This document shows, in pieces, positions 26,101-34,910 of a stretch of 64,000 bases of DNA (positions are counted from its first letter, which is position 1; each line of letters begins with the position of its first letter). The stretch covers positions 5,670-69,669 of the forward strand of contig JAWLCA010000023.1 of assembly GCA_041687395.1 (NCBI GenBank), given 5' to 3'. Source of the DNA: JAWLCA01 sp041687395. GTDB taxonomy: Bacteria; Pseudomonadota; Alphaproteobacteria; Rhodobacterales; Rhodobacteraceae. The notes beneath the pieces were generated by a model. That model ran no database searches. It worked only from the letters and a program-made list of their open reading frames with translations, and was not told the DNA's origin. A program made the translations under genes and the position numbers.

Positions 26101-26587
26101 CCCGGCGGCGGTTCTTGGGCCGGGCGTTGATCAGTTCCGAAATCTGGCCTTGGCGCACAAGCGCCGGGGAATGCGCCCCGGTCGAGGCATCAGCGAACAG
26201 CATCTGCACGTCGCGCGCCCGCACGTCCTTGCCGTTCACCTTGTAGGCCGACCCCGCATCGCGGGTGATCCGGCGCACGATGTCCAGATTGTCGGATTCG
26301 TTGAACCCCGAGGGCGCGAGCCGTTCCGAGTTGTCGAGGCTGAGCACCACTTCCGCGAAATGCCGGGCCGGGCGGCTGGCCGCGCCGTTGAAGATCACAT
26401 CCTCCATCCCGTCGCCGCGCATCGCGGTGGGGCGGTTCTCGCCCATGACCCAGCGCAACGCTTCCAGCAGGTTCGACTTGCCGCAGCCATTTGGGCCGAC
26501 AACGCCGGTCAGCCCGTCCGCGATCACCAGATCGGTCGGGTCGACGAAGCTTTTGAAGCCGTTCAGGCGCAGGCGGGTGAATCGCAC
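23132..26587 (-). CDS. smc: Chromosome segregation protein SMC
   Basis: 1151 aa structural maintenance of chromosomes ATPase. Walker A is GPNGCGKSN near residue 31. Two long coiled coils rich in Ala, Glu and Arg flank a hinge around residues 500-640. The C-terminal head has the signature LSGGEQTLTALALIF and Walker B ICVLDEVDAPLDD. The GTG at 26587 gives VRFTRLRLNGFKSF, the usual SMC start; an ATG at 26626 would add 13 residues. It acts with ScpA/ScpB in chromosome organisation. A copy of the 72-base element follows its stop, and the VPLPA-CTERM gene converges on it. Confidence 0.96.
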   Translation of the reverse strand: MRFTRLRLNGFKSFVDPTDLVIADGLTGVVGPNGCGKSNLLEALRWVMGENRPTAMRGDGMEDVIFNGAASRPARHFAEVVLSLDNSERLAPSGFNESDNLDIVRRITRDAGSAYKVNGKDVRARDVQMLFADASTGAHSPALVRQGQISELINARPKNRRRVLEEAAGISGLYQRRHEAELRLNATETNLARVDDVIEALAAQLAGLARQARQAARYRAIGADLRRAEALLLYRRWREADQAAVAAETALTEAVRAAAQAEAAARRAGSERTAAEEALPPLREEEAVAGAILQRLQVQRDTLTDQEARAKAAIEALQSTLAQVVRDAERETGLNRDAGETLERLAWEAEQLDKAGAGHEGKLAAAAEAAREAASILQDREANLSDVTEDAARLSARHQSAQRLIVDSRSTRDKAEAEVARAETAERDAAAALEKAAAEHTASEARQAEVAEGALHAEAALEAAEAARAETQGREAEARAARSEAEGEANALRAEVAALARLVERESRAGKQILDHLTVARGYEQALGAALAEDLRASEAGVEAPSGWVTLPPYDTLQPLPAGVEPLSAHVSGTAALSRRLSQIGVVEVADGPRLQAALLPGQRLVSHAGDLWRWDGFRAAAADAPSAAAERLKQLNRLVELKRDLEELSARAEGAKRAHEVLTARMTDEARAEQAAREARRAADARVTEVNRALARAEADRSIAAGKLESARLARARHAEEAAAARKRLAEAEAAEAELPDMGAARAAVEEVKSAVEAARITMMSRRAAHDEIRREGEARVRRRQEVEKEAATWRDRLANAERRMAELSARRAEAEAELKTATAVPAEIAEKRAALTEALETAEARRRRAADALAEGEARLRAAQQAERETERAAGEAREARAGAEVRRDAARDGVALAQARIAEEAKAKPADLLERLGADPDTMPPSARIEEEITRFRRARDALGAVNLRAEEDAKDVQEEHDTLAAEKADLEEAIKKLRAGIAGLNREGRERLLTAFEQVNANFSTLFTHLFGGGEARLVLVESDDPLEAGLEIMCQPPGKKLSTLSLLSGGEQTLTALALIFAVFLANPAPICVLDEVDAPLDDANVTRFCDMLDEMTRRTDTRFLIITHHAVTMSRMDRLFGVTMGEAGVSQLVSVDLKRAEQMVA

Positions 26588-26799
26588 GGTTTCGGTCCCA
26601 TTGGTTCTGTTGCCATCATTGCCCAACCGGAACGCGAGTCAACCCGGAACCCCACTATATGGCTGGATCGACGGAGTTGTCCCCAAGATATTGCGAGTGA
26701 GCGACACGCAGTCGCAGGGTGAGGATGACATATAACAGGTCTTGCATATTAGAGAAAACTAATGTAAAAACCTTCAAGCATCGTGACGAGGAGGGTGTC

Positions 26800-28008
26800 A
26801 TGGAAACGATCACACGGCCTGCGGACCGCTATTCGCCGCTCTACTTCCTTGCCTCTGTTGGCGCGGGCGGGCTGACCGTCAGCTTCTTCATGTGGCTCAT
26901 GTTCTGGGTGCCGCACCCTGGACAGAGCGTTCCTGTTTTCGAGGATATCGCCCGTGCCGCTGCGACCGGGTCGCCGGCGATGATCGGGATGATTGCAGCG
27001 GCGGTTGCCGGCATCGCGGTTTTTGCGTTCCTCAATCTGCGTTCTCTGGTGTGGAACATCCGTGAATTGCGCCACTGGACCGGTAGCGAAGGTCACACGA
27101 AACTGGCCACCACGAACGCCGAGACGCAGCTTCTGACGCTGCCGCTGGCGCTGGCGATGAGCGTCAATGTCGGCTTCGTCCTTGGCCTTGTCTTCGTGCC
27201 GGGGCTGTGGGGAATCGTGGAATACCTGTTCCCACTGGCAATGATCGCGTTCCTGGCGATCGGGGCTCTGGCGCTGCGGATGATCGGGCGCTTTGTCGGT
27301 CGCGTCCTGACCGAGGGTGGCTTCAACTGTGCCGCGAACAACAGTTTCGCCCAGATGCTGCCGGCCTTTGCGCTGGCGATGGTGGGCGTCGGGCTGGCGG
27401 CACCGGCGGCGATGTCGGGATCGGTGGCGATCAGCGGGATCTCGATCGTGCTGTCCACATTCTTCTTCATGGCCTCTGCCCTGATCGCCGTGGTTGCCCT
27501 GATCCTTGGCCTGCGCTCCATGATGGAAAACGGGGCGAACATCGAAACCGCGCCCACGCTGATGATCGTGATGCCGTTGCTGACTGTGCTGGGCATCCTG
27601 CTGCTGCGGCAAAGCCACGGGTTGCATGTTCACTTCGACAGCCATGCCGCACCGGGCGAAATGCTGACGATGCTGACGCGGTTGCTGTCGGTGCAGGTGC
27701 TGTTTGGGCTCTTCGGCCTCACGATCCTGGCACGGCAGGGCTATGCCAAGCGGTTCCTGTTCGGGGCCGAGAATTCGCCGGGCGCCTACGCGCTGGTCTG
27801 CCCGGGTGTCGGTCTGGCCGTGATGATGCAGTTCTGGCTGAACAAGGGTCTGGTCGAGGCGGGACTGTTGGCCAAGTTCGGTGCCGCCTACTGGGGGATC
27901 TCGGCGCTGGCGCTGGCGTCGCAGTTCGCGATGGTCTGGCTGGTGCTGCACCTGAATCGTCGTCACTTTGGCGTCGCCCCCACGGCGGCAGCGGTTCCAG
28001 CAGAATAA
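26800..28008 (+). CDS. Polytopic membrane protein, possibly of the TsoY-like family
   Basis: 402 aa with about ten hydrophobic segments over its length and no soluble domain. The N-terminus ITRPADRYSPLYFLASVGAG and GGFNCAANNSFAQM in the middle resemble a membrane family that I recall being annotated as TsoY (seleno)protein, in which a Cys can be replaced by selenocysteine. Here the Cys codons (GGFNC and ALVCPGVG) are ordinary. I cannot verify the family name. A GAGGAGGG site precedes the ATG, and a strong terminator follows, so the gene is monocistronic. The function is unknown; a transport or channel role is a guess from topology. Confidence 0.7.
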   Translation: METITRPADRYSPLYFLASVGAGGLTVSFFMWLMFWVPHPGQSVPVFEDIARAAATGSPAMIGMIAAAVAGIAVFAFLNLRSLVWNIRELRHWTGSEGHTKLATTNAETQLLTLPLALAMSVNVGFVLGLVFVPGLWGIVEYLFPLAMIAFLAIGALALRMIGRFVGRVLTEGGFNCAANNSFAQMLPAFALAMVGVGLAAPAAMSGSVAISGISIVLSTFFFMASALIAVVALILGLRSMMENGANIETAPTLMIVMPLLTVLGILLLRQSHGLHVHFDSHAAPGEMLTMLTRLLSVQVLFGLFGLTILARQGYAKRFLFGAENSPGAYALVCPGVGLAVMMQFWLNKGLVEAGLLAKFGAAYWGISALALASQFAMVWLVLHLNRRHFGVAPTAAAVPAE

Positions 28009-28031
28009 GCGGCTGCAAAGGGACGGCGAAG

Positions 28032-28056
28032 GGGCGGGCCAGTGGCCCGCCCTTTT
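28032..28056 (+). terminator. Rho-independent terminator
   Basis: A perfect 9-bp GC stem (GGGCGGGCC / GGCCCGCCC) with a 3-base AGT loop is followed by TTTT. It lies 24 bases after the stop of the TsoY-like membrane protein gene and upstream of the dienoyl-CoA reductase-like gene, separating the two transcripts. Confidence 0.9.
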
Positions 28057-28126
28057 CGAGTCTGACGCCGCGTCCGGGGTGACACGGCCAACGGTTCCGC
28101 GCATCGTGGTGGCCATGGAGGGACCG

Positions 28127-30133
28127 ATGAGCACCTATCCGCACCTGTTCCAGCCGCTGGACCTTGGCCATGTCACCCTGCCGAACCGGGTGCTGATGGG
28201 GTCCATGCACACCGGGCTGGAGGAGACCGGCGATTGGGACCGTGTCGCGACCTTTTACGCCGAACGTGCCCGCGGTGGCGTCGCCCTGATCGTCACCGGC
28301 GGCATGGCCCCGAACGCCGAGGGCGGGGTCTTTCCCGGCGCCGCTGGCCTGTTTACCAATACCGACATCGCCAACCACCGCATCGTGACGGATCGGGTGC
28401 ACGACGCTGGCGGGCGGATCGCGATGCAGATCCTGCATGCGGGCCGGTATGCCTATGGCAAGGACTGCGTCGCGCCATCCGCCATCAAGTCCCCGATCTC
28501 TCCGTTCCCGCCGCGCGAGTTGGACGAGGACGGCATCGAGAAGCAGATCGCTGACATCGTCACGGCCGCCGAGCGCGCCCGCATGGCTGGGTATGACGGG
28601 GTCGAGGTGATGGGGTCCGAGGGCTATTTCCTCAATCAGTTCCTCGTCCGGCACACCAACCGGCGCACCGACCGCTGGGGCGGCGTCTATGAGAACCGGA
28701 TGCGCCTGCCGGTCGAAGTCGTGCGGCGCGTCCGCGCGGCGGTGGGACCGGATTTCATCCTGATCTACCGGATCAGCCTGATCGACCTGATTCCCGACGG
28801 TTCGACCTGGGACGAGGTGGTGACACTTGCAAAGGCCATCGAGGGCGCGGGCGCCACGCTGCTGAACACCGGCATCGGCTGGCACGAAGCACGCGTGCCC
28901 ACCATCGCCACGTCCGTGCCCCGCGCGGCCTTTGCCTGGCTGACCCAGCGGCTGTGCCCCGAGGTCGGCATCCCGGTGATCGCCTGCAACCGGATCAACA
29001 CGCCCGAGGTCGCCGAGGGCCTGCTGGCCGAGAGTTTTGCCGACATGGTGTCGATGGCGCGGCCCTTTCTGGCCGATGCCGATTTCGTCGCAAAGGCCGC
29101 TGAAGGCTGCGCTGACGAAATCGCACCTTGCATCGCCTGCAACCAGGCCTGTCTGGATCACACATTTACCGGGCGGATGACCTCGTGCCTCGTCAACCCG
29201 CGCGCCTGCCATGAGACGGAACTGCGCTACGACCCCGCGCCTGTGCCGAAGCGCGTGGCGGTGGTGGGCGCGGGGCCGGCCGGGCTGTCGGCAGCCCTGG
29301 TCGCGGCAGAGCGCGGGCACCGGGTGACGCTGTTCGACCGTGCGAACCGGATCGGCGGGCAGCTGAACCTCGCCCGCCGGATACCGGGGAAAGAGGAGTT
29401 CCACGGCCTCGTCGACTGGTACGAAACCATGATCGCGCGACGCGGCATCGACCTGCGACTGGGTCACACCGTCGAGGCAGATGCCCTGACAGGCTTCGAT
29501 GAGGTGATCGTCGCAACCGGCGTCATCCCGCGCGATCCGGGTATACCGGGGCAGGGCGGGCCGAACGTGCTGTCCTACATTGAGGTTCTGGAGGGCGCGC
29601 CGGCGGGCGACCGGGTTGCCATCGTGGGTGCGGGCGGCATCGGCTTCGACGTGGCGCAATTCCTGACCGGCGACGGCACCGCCGACCCGGCGCACTGGCG
29701 CCGCGAGTGGGGCGTGGGCGATCCCGCGACCGCCCCCGGCGGGCTGGCGCCCGAGGGGCCTCAGCCCACCCCGCCCGCGCGCCAGGTGACGCTGCTGCAG
29801 CGCCGGGCCGAACGGCCGGGCCGCCGGTTGGGCAAGACCACCGGCTGGATCCACCGCGCGCATCTGAAGATGAAGCGTGTGACCATGCTGGGCGGTGTGA
29901 CCTACGACCGCATCGACGCCCTGGGCCTGCACGTCACCATCGACGGCGCGCCGCGCCTGATCGCCGCCGATACCATCGTCCTGTGCGCGGGGCAGGAGCC
30001 GGAGCGCAGCCTTGCCGACGCCCTGGCCGCCCGTGGCGTAGCGGCGCATGTCATCGGTGGGGCGGATGTCGCCGCCGAACTGGACGCGAAACGCGCCATC
30101 GACCAGGGCGCACGATTGGCCGCCAGGCTCTAG
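28127..30133 (+). CDS. NADPH-dependent 2,4-dienoyl-CoA reductase-type flavoenzyme (FadH-like)
   Basis: 668 aa. Residues 1-330 form an Old Yellow Enzyme-type FMN barrel (PNRVLMGSMHTGLEE, GVEVMGSEGYFLNQFL with the RxTNxRxDxWGG region after it). A 4Fe-4S motif follows: C-x2-C-x3-C in CIACNQAC near residue 338, with the fourth Cys 11 residues later. The C-terminal half has FAD and NADPH Rossmann folds (VVGAGPAGLSAALV; VAIVGAGGIGFDVAQFL). This order is that of FadH, which reduces 2,4-dienoyl-CoA in unsaturated fatty acid oxidation; trimethylamine dehydrogenase-like enzymes share it. A GGAGGGACC site precedes the ATG. Confidence 0.9.
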   Translation: MSTYPHLFQPLDLGHVTLPNRVLMGSMHTGLEETGDWDRVATFYAERARGGVALIVTGGMAPNAEGGVFPGAAGLFTNTDIANHRIVTDRVHDAGGRIAMQILHAGRYAYGKDCVAPSAIKSPISPFPPRELDEDGIEKQIADIVTAAERARMAGYDGVEVMGSEGYFLNQFLVRHTNRRTDRWGGVYENRMRLPVEVVRRVRAAVGPDFILIYRISLIDLIPDGSTWDEVVTLAKAIEGAGATLLNTGIGWHEARVPTIATSVPRAAFAWLTQRLCPEVGIPVIACNRINTPEVAEGLLAESFADMVSMARPFLADADFVAKAAEGCADEIAPCIACNQACLDHTFTGRMTSCLVNPRACHETELRYDPAPVPKRVAVVGAGPAGLSAALVAAERGHRVTLFDRANRIGGQLNLARRIPGKEEFHGLVDWYETMIARRGIDLRLGHTVEADALTGFDEVIVATGVIPRDPGIPGQGGPNVLSYIEVLEGAPAGDRVAIVGAGGIGFDVAQFLTGDGTADPAHWRREWGVGDPATAPGGLAPEGPQPTPPARQVTLLQRRAERPGRRLGKTTGWIHRAHLKMKRVTMLGGVTYDRIDALGLHVTIDGAPRLIAADTIVLCAGQEPERSLADALAARGVAAHVIGGADVAAELDAKRAIDQGARLAARL

Positions 30134-30285
30134 CCCGACCGCTCTCCGCTGTGCCATATCCCGCCGATCCGGTTTCCCGGCGGCGAACGATTGCGCCTGC
30201 GTCCCGGTATTGTCCCCTCATGGCCGCATTCTTGCCGCAATTCGCCTCAAGTTTTCCAAAAATTGAATCAGGCGTCAGGGCTAGA

Positions 30286-31191
30286 ATGGACCGACTGACC
30301 GAGATGGAAGCCTTCGCCACCGTGGTGGACCAGGGCGGTTTCACCGATGCGGCGCGCAAGCTCGGCATCTCGAAATCGGCGGTGTCGAAGCACGTCGCCG
30401 CATTGGAGCAACGGCTGGGCGCGCGGCTTCTGAACCGCACCACCCGCCGCGTCAGCCCGACCGAGATCGGGCTGGCCTATTACGACCGCGCGCGCCGGGT
30501 GATCACCGATGCAGTGGAGGCCGATGCGCTGGTCGCCGCCATGCAGGCCGAGCCGTCGGGCCTGCTGCGCATCTCGGTCGCCACGGATTTCGGCGTCAAC
30601 CTGCTCTCCCCGATCCTGGGCGACTTCCTGCAGGACTACCCCGAGATCACGGTGAACATGTCGCTCACCAACCGCTACGTCGAGTTGATTTCCGAAGGCT
30701 ACGACATGGCGATCCGGCTGGGCGATCTGGAAGACAGCAGCCTGCGCGCCCGGCGCCTGACCGAGGCGACGATGAAGATGGTGGCCTCGCCCAGCTATTT
30801 CCAGCGCCACGGCCGGCCCGAAAAGATCGACGATCTGACCGAGCACAAGCTTCTGCACTACACCACGCAGGCCAATGGCGCGGTGTGGCGGCTGACCGCA
30901 CCCTCGGGCGAACGGCGGATGGTGCGCAACACCGGATCGCTGACGGTGAACGACGGCCGGTCGCTACTTCACGCCGCCATCGCGGGGCTGGGCATCGCCT
31001 ATCTGCCCAGCTTTCTTTATGCCGACGCGCTGAAGCGCGGCGAGGTCGAAGAGGCGATCCCCGGCCTGCCGCCCGAGCGGGTGGGAATTTACGCGGTCTA
31101 TCCACCGGGCCGTTTCACCCAACCCAAGCTGCGCGCCTTCATCGATTTCCTGGCCGAGCGGTTCGAGGGCCGCGGCCCCGACGAGTGGTGA
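30286..31191 (+). CDS. LysR family transcriptional regulator (CrgA-like group)
   Basis: 301 aa. The N-terminal winged helix-turn-helix (MDRLTEMEAFATVVDQGGFT, then KLGISKSAVSKHVAALEQRL) and the RTTRRVSPTEIG stretch place it in the large CrgA/YafC-like LysR group. The effector domain covers residues ~90-300. Start chosen at the ATG 150 bases after the flavoenzyme gene. Same strand as that gene, so it may regulate it, but LysR regulators usually control divergent genes. Its TGA directly abuts the TGA of the convergent OmpA-like gene (TGATCA). Confidence 0.92.
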   Translation: MDRLTEMEAFATVVDQGGFTDAARKLGISKSAVSKHVAALEQRLGARLLNRTTRRVSPTEIGLAYYDRARRVITDAVEADALVAAMQAEPSGLLRISVATDFGVNLLSPILGDFLQDYPEITVNMSLTNRYVELISEGYDMAIRLGDLEDSSLRARRLTEATMKMVASPSYFQRHGRPEKIDDLTEHKLLHYTTQANGAVWRLTAPSGERRMVRNTGSLTVNDGRSLLHAAIAGLGIAYLPSFLYADALKRGEVEEAIPGLPPERVGIYAVYPPGRFTQPKLRAFIDFLAERFEGRGPDEW

Positions 31192-32097
31192 TCACTCCAC
31201 TGCGGTCAGCACCACCTCCACCCGCCGGTTCAGGGCGCGCCCCTCTTCGGTGAGGTTCGAAGCGCGCGGGGCCAGGTAGCCCGCCCCGGCTGCCGCAAGC
31301 TGCGTGCGCGGCACACCGAATTGCGCCACCAGCCGCTCGACGACCGACGCCGCCCGGCGCTGCGACAGCGCGATGTTGCCCTCCAGCCCGCCCACGGAAT
31401 CGGTGTGCCCCACCACCGTCACCCGGTGGCCGGGATTGGCGCGCAGATACTCGGCCAGCCGATCGAGCGAGGCGAAGGCACCCTCGCCCAGATCGGCCGC
31501 CCCCGTGGTGAAGGCCAGATCCTCCAGAACGAACGCGCCGCGGGCCGTAAAGGCCGCCGCCACCTCGGGCAGTGCCTCTGGCGCAGCTTCCGGGGCCACG
31601 GATTCAAGTGCCACGGGCTCGGCCGGGCCGATTTGGGTCAGCTGCACATAGGCCAGGTCGCCGCCGCGGCTGACCAGCAGGCTCGCGGCCTCGTCGCCGC
31701 CGCGGGTGAATGCGGCGAAGCGGAAATCGCCCAGATCGACATGCATCGCGGGAGCGGGGATCACGTCGGTCGAAAAGCGGAAGTCGAACCCGCCGCAGGT
31801 CGGGGTTTCACACTCGAACATCAACTCATAGCCTTGGTCGATCAGCGCGGCGCGCAGCGGTTGCAGCACCGCCAGCGTCGGCACTCCGGGGGCGGTCAGC
31901 CGCCAGGCCGTCTGGCGCAGCGCGCCCTCCATACGTCGGGTCGGAAGCGCGCCGTCGGACCAGGGGCCGGTGGGCAGGGCGTAGCTGGTCAGCGGCTCCA
32001 GCCGCTCTCCCGTCACCTCGGCCGGCGCAGGGAAGGGCAGGGACTGCGCCAGCGCGGGCATCGGCAGCAGCGCAAGTAGCAGCGCGCGCAGGATCAC
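31192..32097 (-). CDS. OmpA family protein
   Basis: 301 aa exported protein. The signal peptide MILRALLLALLPMPALAQSL is cut after ALA near residue 17. The C-terminal ~115 residues are an OmpA-like peptidoglycan-binding domain (GHTDSVGGLEGNIALSQRRA, then NRRVEVVL), which docks onto meso-DAP. The N-terminal region is unassigned and holds two Cys (CETPTCGGF) that could form a disulfide. Its ATG overlaps the stop of the AhpD-like gene, so it is the last gene of a CinA-GNAT-AhpD-OmpA run. Confidence 0.9.
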   Translation of the reverse strand: MILRALLLALLPMPALAQSLPFPAPAEVTGERLEPLTSYALPTGPWSDGALPTRRMEGALRQTAWRLTAPGVPTLAVLQPLRAALIDQGYELMFECETPTCGGFDFRFSTDVIPAPAMHVDLGDFRFAAFTRGGDEAASLLVSRGGDLAYVQLTQIGPAEPVALESVAPEAAPEALPEVAAAFTARGAFVLEDLAFTTGAADLGEGAFASLDRLAEYLRANPGHRVTVVGHTDSVGGLEGNIALSQRRAASVVERLVAQFGVPRTQLAAAGAGYLAPRASNLTEEGRALNRRVEVVLTAVE

Positions 32098-32660
32098 CGA
32101 TGCTGACCGTGGTAATCCGCGTTGGGCCGCATCCCCACGGCCGAGGCGAGCCGGTTCGACATGTTGAAGAACCCGGTCACCGTGGCGATGTCCCAGATGT
32201 CGCGGTCGGAAAAGCCCGCCGCGCGCAGCGCCTGCCGGTCATCCTCCACCACCGTATGGCTTTCCTTCGTCACGTTCTCGGCAAAGGTCAGCATCGCCAC
32301 CTGGCGCGACGACAGATCGGCCGCGCGCCAGTTCATCACCATCGCCTCGCCCAGCGCCGGGTCGCCGGACAGCCCCCGCACCGCCGCCCCGTGGGCGACC
32401 TGACAGTACCAGCAGCGGTTGATGGACGACACGACCACCGCGATCATCTCGCGATCCAGCTTCGACAGGCCTGACTCGGCCAGCATCACGTCGTTGTAGA
32501 ACGCGGTGAAGGCATTCAGCTTCTCGATGTCGAAGGCGTGCGCCCGCAGCACGTTCGGGACCATGCCCAGCTTTTCGTCGCAGGCGCGGAAGTATTTCGC
32601 CGTCGCCTCCGGCAACGGATCGACGGGCGGCAGGTTCAGGGCGGTGGGGCTGTCTGTCAT
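32094..32660 (-). CDS. Peroxidase-related (AhpD-like, carboxymuconolactone decarboxylase family) protein
   Basis: 188 aa. It has the AhpD-like redox core: CWYC followed by QVAHG (C-x2-C-x3-H) near residues 83-90, with an upstream Glu-rich helix (KLDREMIAVVVSSINRC). Such proteins act as alkylhydroperoxidase or thiol-disulfide partners. Start fixed by an ATGA overlap with the GNAT gene, and its stop overlaps the OmpA-like start. Substrate or partner unknown. Confidence 0.9.
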   Translation of the reverse strand: MTDSPTALNLPPVDPLPEATAKYFRACDEKLGMVPNVLRAHAFDIEKLNAFTAFYNDVMLAESGLSKLDREMIAVVVSSINRCWYCQVAHGAAVRGLSGDPALGEAMVMNWRAADLSSRQVAMLTFAENVTKESHTVVEDDRQALRAAGFSDRDIWDIATVTGFFNMSNRLASAVGMRPNADYHGQHR

Positions 32661-33358
32661 GCGTCGGCTCCTTTTGCGCGGTAATGGTAGCGGCCAGCCT
32701 CGTGCATCCCAAGGGTTTCGTACAGCGCGCGCGCCGGTCTGTTCGCCTCGGTCACGGCCAGCGCCAGCCAGTCAGCGCCCTGATCCCGTGCCCAACAGGC
32801 CGCACCCTGCATCATGTAGCGTGCGACCCCCATGCGGCGAAAGCCGGGCACCACTTCCAGCGCATGAACCATCGCGATGGAGCGGTGCAAGGCCACGAAG
32901 GCGGTGGCCGCGGCGCGGTCCTTGATCCGGCCCAGAAGTGCCGTCTTGGGCCCCGCCGCCCGCTCCATCACCGCCACCCGCGCCGGGCCGATGCCCGCAT
33001 CCGCCCAAAGCCGCCGCTGCATCGCAAGCGGCGGCCAGACCGGGATCGCGGTCAGATGTGGCGGCTGCACAGCCACCGGGGCGATGGGGGCAAGGTAAAG
33101 CACCGTGGGATCGACGACGCGAAAGCCCGCCTGTGCCAGCAATGTATCCAGTGCCTCCTGCCCCGCGCGCACCATCACGAGGCCCCCCGCAGTCGCCAGA
33201 TCGGCCGCTGTCACCGGCCCGTCGGACGTGGCCGCGCTGACCCGCTTACCGCCGCCTGCGCCGTCGCGCAGGGTCCATGGCCCCACCCGGTGCCGCGATG
33301 CCGGGGGCCAGGTTGCCTCCAGCGCCGCGAAAAGGTCCGGAAGGGTGGGCTCGTTCAA
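32657..33358 (-). CDS. GNAT family N-acetyltransferase
   Basis: 233 aa. The acetyl-CoA-binding GNAT motif is VVPGFRRMGVARYMM near residue 185, followed by LAVTEANRPARALYETLGM. The N-terminal half is divergent. I place the start at a TTG (33358) because it overlaps the preceding TGA as TTGA, like the other coupled genes here; an upstream in-frame GTG-type start reaching 33385 would add nine residues inside the CinA-like gene. The acceptor substrate is unknown. Confidence 0.82.
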   Translation of the reverse strand: MNEPTLPDLFAALEATWPPASRHRVGPWTLRDGAGGGKRVSAATSDGPVTAADLATAGGLVMVRAGQEALDTLLAQAGFRVVDPTVLYLAPIAPVAVQPPHLTAIPVWPPLAMQRRLWADAGIGPARVAVMERAAGPKTALLGRIKDRAAATAFVALHRSIAMVHALEVVPGFRRMGVARYMMQGAACWARDQGADWLALAVTEANRPARALYETLGMHEAGRYHYRAKGADA

Positions 33359-34086
33359 GCCAGCGCCTCGGGGAACAGCGCGCACAGCTTCATCATCGCC
33401 GCGTCCACCCGGCCCCGGTCGGTGCCCCGGATCACGATGTTCGCGCCAAAGGCGCCGTCTTTCTGGAACGGGTAGGAGCCGAAGCTGAGATCCGCGAATT
33501 CCTCTGCGAGCGCGGTCAGCGGCCCGGCGATCTCGCCCTCGCCGCGCGGGATGCGCAGGGTCTGGCTCAAGAGCGGCTCGCCCCCCGACAGCGTCGGCAG
33601 GACCGAGGCGACCATCGCCTGAAAGATCGTGGGCACCCCCGCCATCACGTGCACGTTGTCGATCGAAAACCCCGGCGCGGCCGAGATCGGGTTGTCGATC
33701 AGCGTCGCCCCCTCGGGGATGCGCGCCATCCTGAGCCGCGCCTCGTTCAGCTCCATCCCGGTCTTTTCGTAATGCGCCGCCAGAATCGCGCGGGCGTCGT
33801 CGCGAATGCCGCAGGGCAGGCCGAAGGCCGCCGCGACGGCTTCCGCTGTAATGTCGTCATGCGTCGGCCCGATGCCGCCGCTGGTGAAGACATGATCGTA
33901 CGCGCCCCGCAGCGCGTTCACCGCCGCCACGATCGCGGCGCGGTCGTCCGACACCACCCGCACCTCGCGCAGGTCGAACCCGCGATGGGTCAACTCGCCG
34001 GCGAGGTGATGCATGTTCGCATCCCGCGTGCGGCCCGACAGGATCTCGTCCCCGATGACCAGCATCGCAACGGTGGGGTTCGGCAT
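33355..34086 (-). CDS. CinA-like / molybdopterin-binding domain protein
   Basis: 243 aa. It is the MoCF/CinA N-terminal domain alone: MPNPTVAMLVIGDEILSGRT, then VFTSGGIGPTHDDITAEAVA, which bind nucleotide or molybdopterin-like ligands. CinA domain proteins of this kind have been linked to ADP-ribose or NMN metabolism; the C-terminal amidohydrolase domain of full CinA is absent. It is the first gene of the four-gene minus-strand run and divergent from sfsA. Confidence 0.9.
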   Translation of the reverse strand: MPNPTVAMLVIGDEILSGRTRDANMHHLAGELTHRGFDLREVRVVSDDRAAIVAAVNALRGAYDHVFTSGGIGPTHDDITAEAVAAAFGLPCGIRDDARAILAAHYEKTGMELNEARLRMARIPEGATLIDNPISAAPGFSIDNVHVMAGVPTIFQAMVASVLPTLSGGEPLLSQTLRIPRGEGEIAGPLTALAEEFADLSFGSYPFQKDGAFGANIVIRGTDRGRVDAAMMKLCALFPEALA

Positions 34087-34132
34087 GGGCGGCTCCTTGA
34101 TCCCGTGACTGCTCCCGTATAGGCCCGCCGCA

Positions 34133-34867
34133 ATGCGCTTTCAAACCCCCCTGATCCCGGCCCGGCTGATCCGGCGCTACAAGCGGTTCCTGGCCGACAT
34201 GGTGCTGGACGACGGCACCGAAGTCACCGTCCACTGCCCCAATCCCGGCGCGATGCTGGGGCTGGCCGAACCGGGGATGCGCTGCTGGCTGGAAGCGGCC
34301 CCACCAGGCCGCAAGCTGCCCTACGGCTGGCGGCTGGTGGACCTGCCCGGCGGCCATATGGCGGGCATCGACACCTCAGTTCCCAACCGGATCATAGGCG
34401 CAGCCCTTCGCGCCCGCGCCATCCCCCAGCTTGCCGCCTACACGGAAATCCGCGCCGAGGTCCGCTACGGCACCAACAGCCGCGTCGATTTTCTCGCCAC
34501 CGCCCCCGGCCTGCCCCCGGCTTATGTCGAGGTGAAGAACGTCCACCTGCGCCGCACCGGCGACTGGGCGGAGTTTCCCGATTGCGTCACCGCCCGTGGC
34601 GCGAAGCACCTCGCCGAACTTTCCGCGATGGTCGACCAAGGCGCCCGCGCGATCATGCTCTACCTCGTGCAGCGCACCGACTGCGCGGCCTTTCGCCTCG
34701 CCGCCGACCTCGACCCCGGCTATGCCCGCGCGTTCGACGCCGCGCGCGCCGCTGGCGTGGAAATGATCGCCCATTCCACGGGCATCAGCCCCGAATCCGT
34801 GGAATTCGGCGCCCCCCTGCCCATTGATCCTGCCCCGCAGGCCCCCGACCCTCTGGCAAAAGCCTGA
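34133..34867 (+). CDS. sfsA: DNA/RNA nuclease SfsA
   Basis: 244 aa. The PD-(D/E)xK-like core is visible as RVDFLA then YVEVKNVHL near residues 121-142. The N-terminal OB-like region contains RFLADMVLDDGTEVTVHCPN. First found as a maltose-gene stimulator in E. coli, later characterised as a nuclease. It lies 43 bases upstream of map on the same strand, a pairing seen in other Rhodobacterales. Confidence 0.94.
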   Translation: MRFQTPLIPARLIRRYKRFLADMVLDDGTEVTVHCPNPGAMLGLAEPGMRCWLEAAPPGRKLPYGWRLVDLPGGHMAGIDTSVPNRIIGAALRARAIPQLAAYTEIRAEVRYGTNSRVDFLATAPGLPPAYVEVKNVHLRRTGDWAEFPDCVTARGAKHLAELSAMVDQGARAIMLYLVQRTDCAAFRLAADLDPGYARAFDAARAAGVEMIAHSTGISPESVEFGAPLPIDPAPQAPDPLAKA

Positions 34868-34910
34868 CCGACCCTCTATTTTGCGACACGGAACACGAAG
34901 GAACACGCGC

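Noticed and set aside
27719..30157. 812-aa minus-strand frame opposite the FadH-like gene
   Set aside because: The plus strand encodes a complete flavoenzyme with all motifs; the antisense translation has none.
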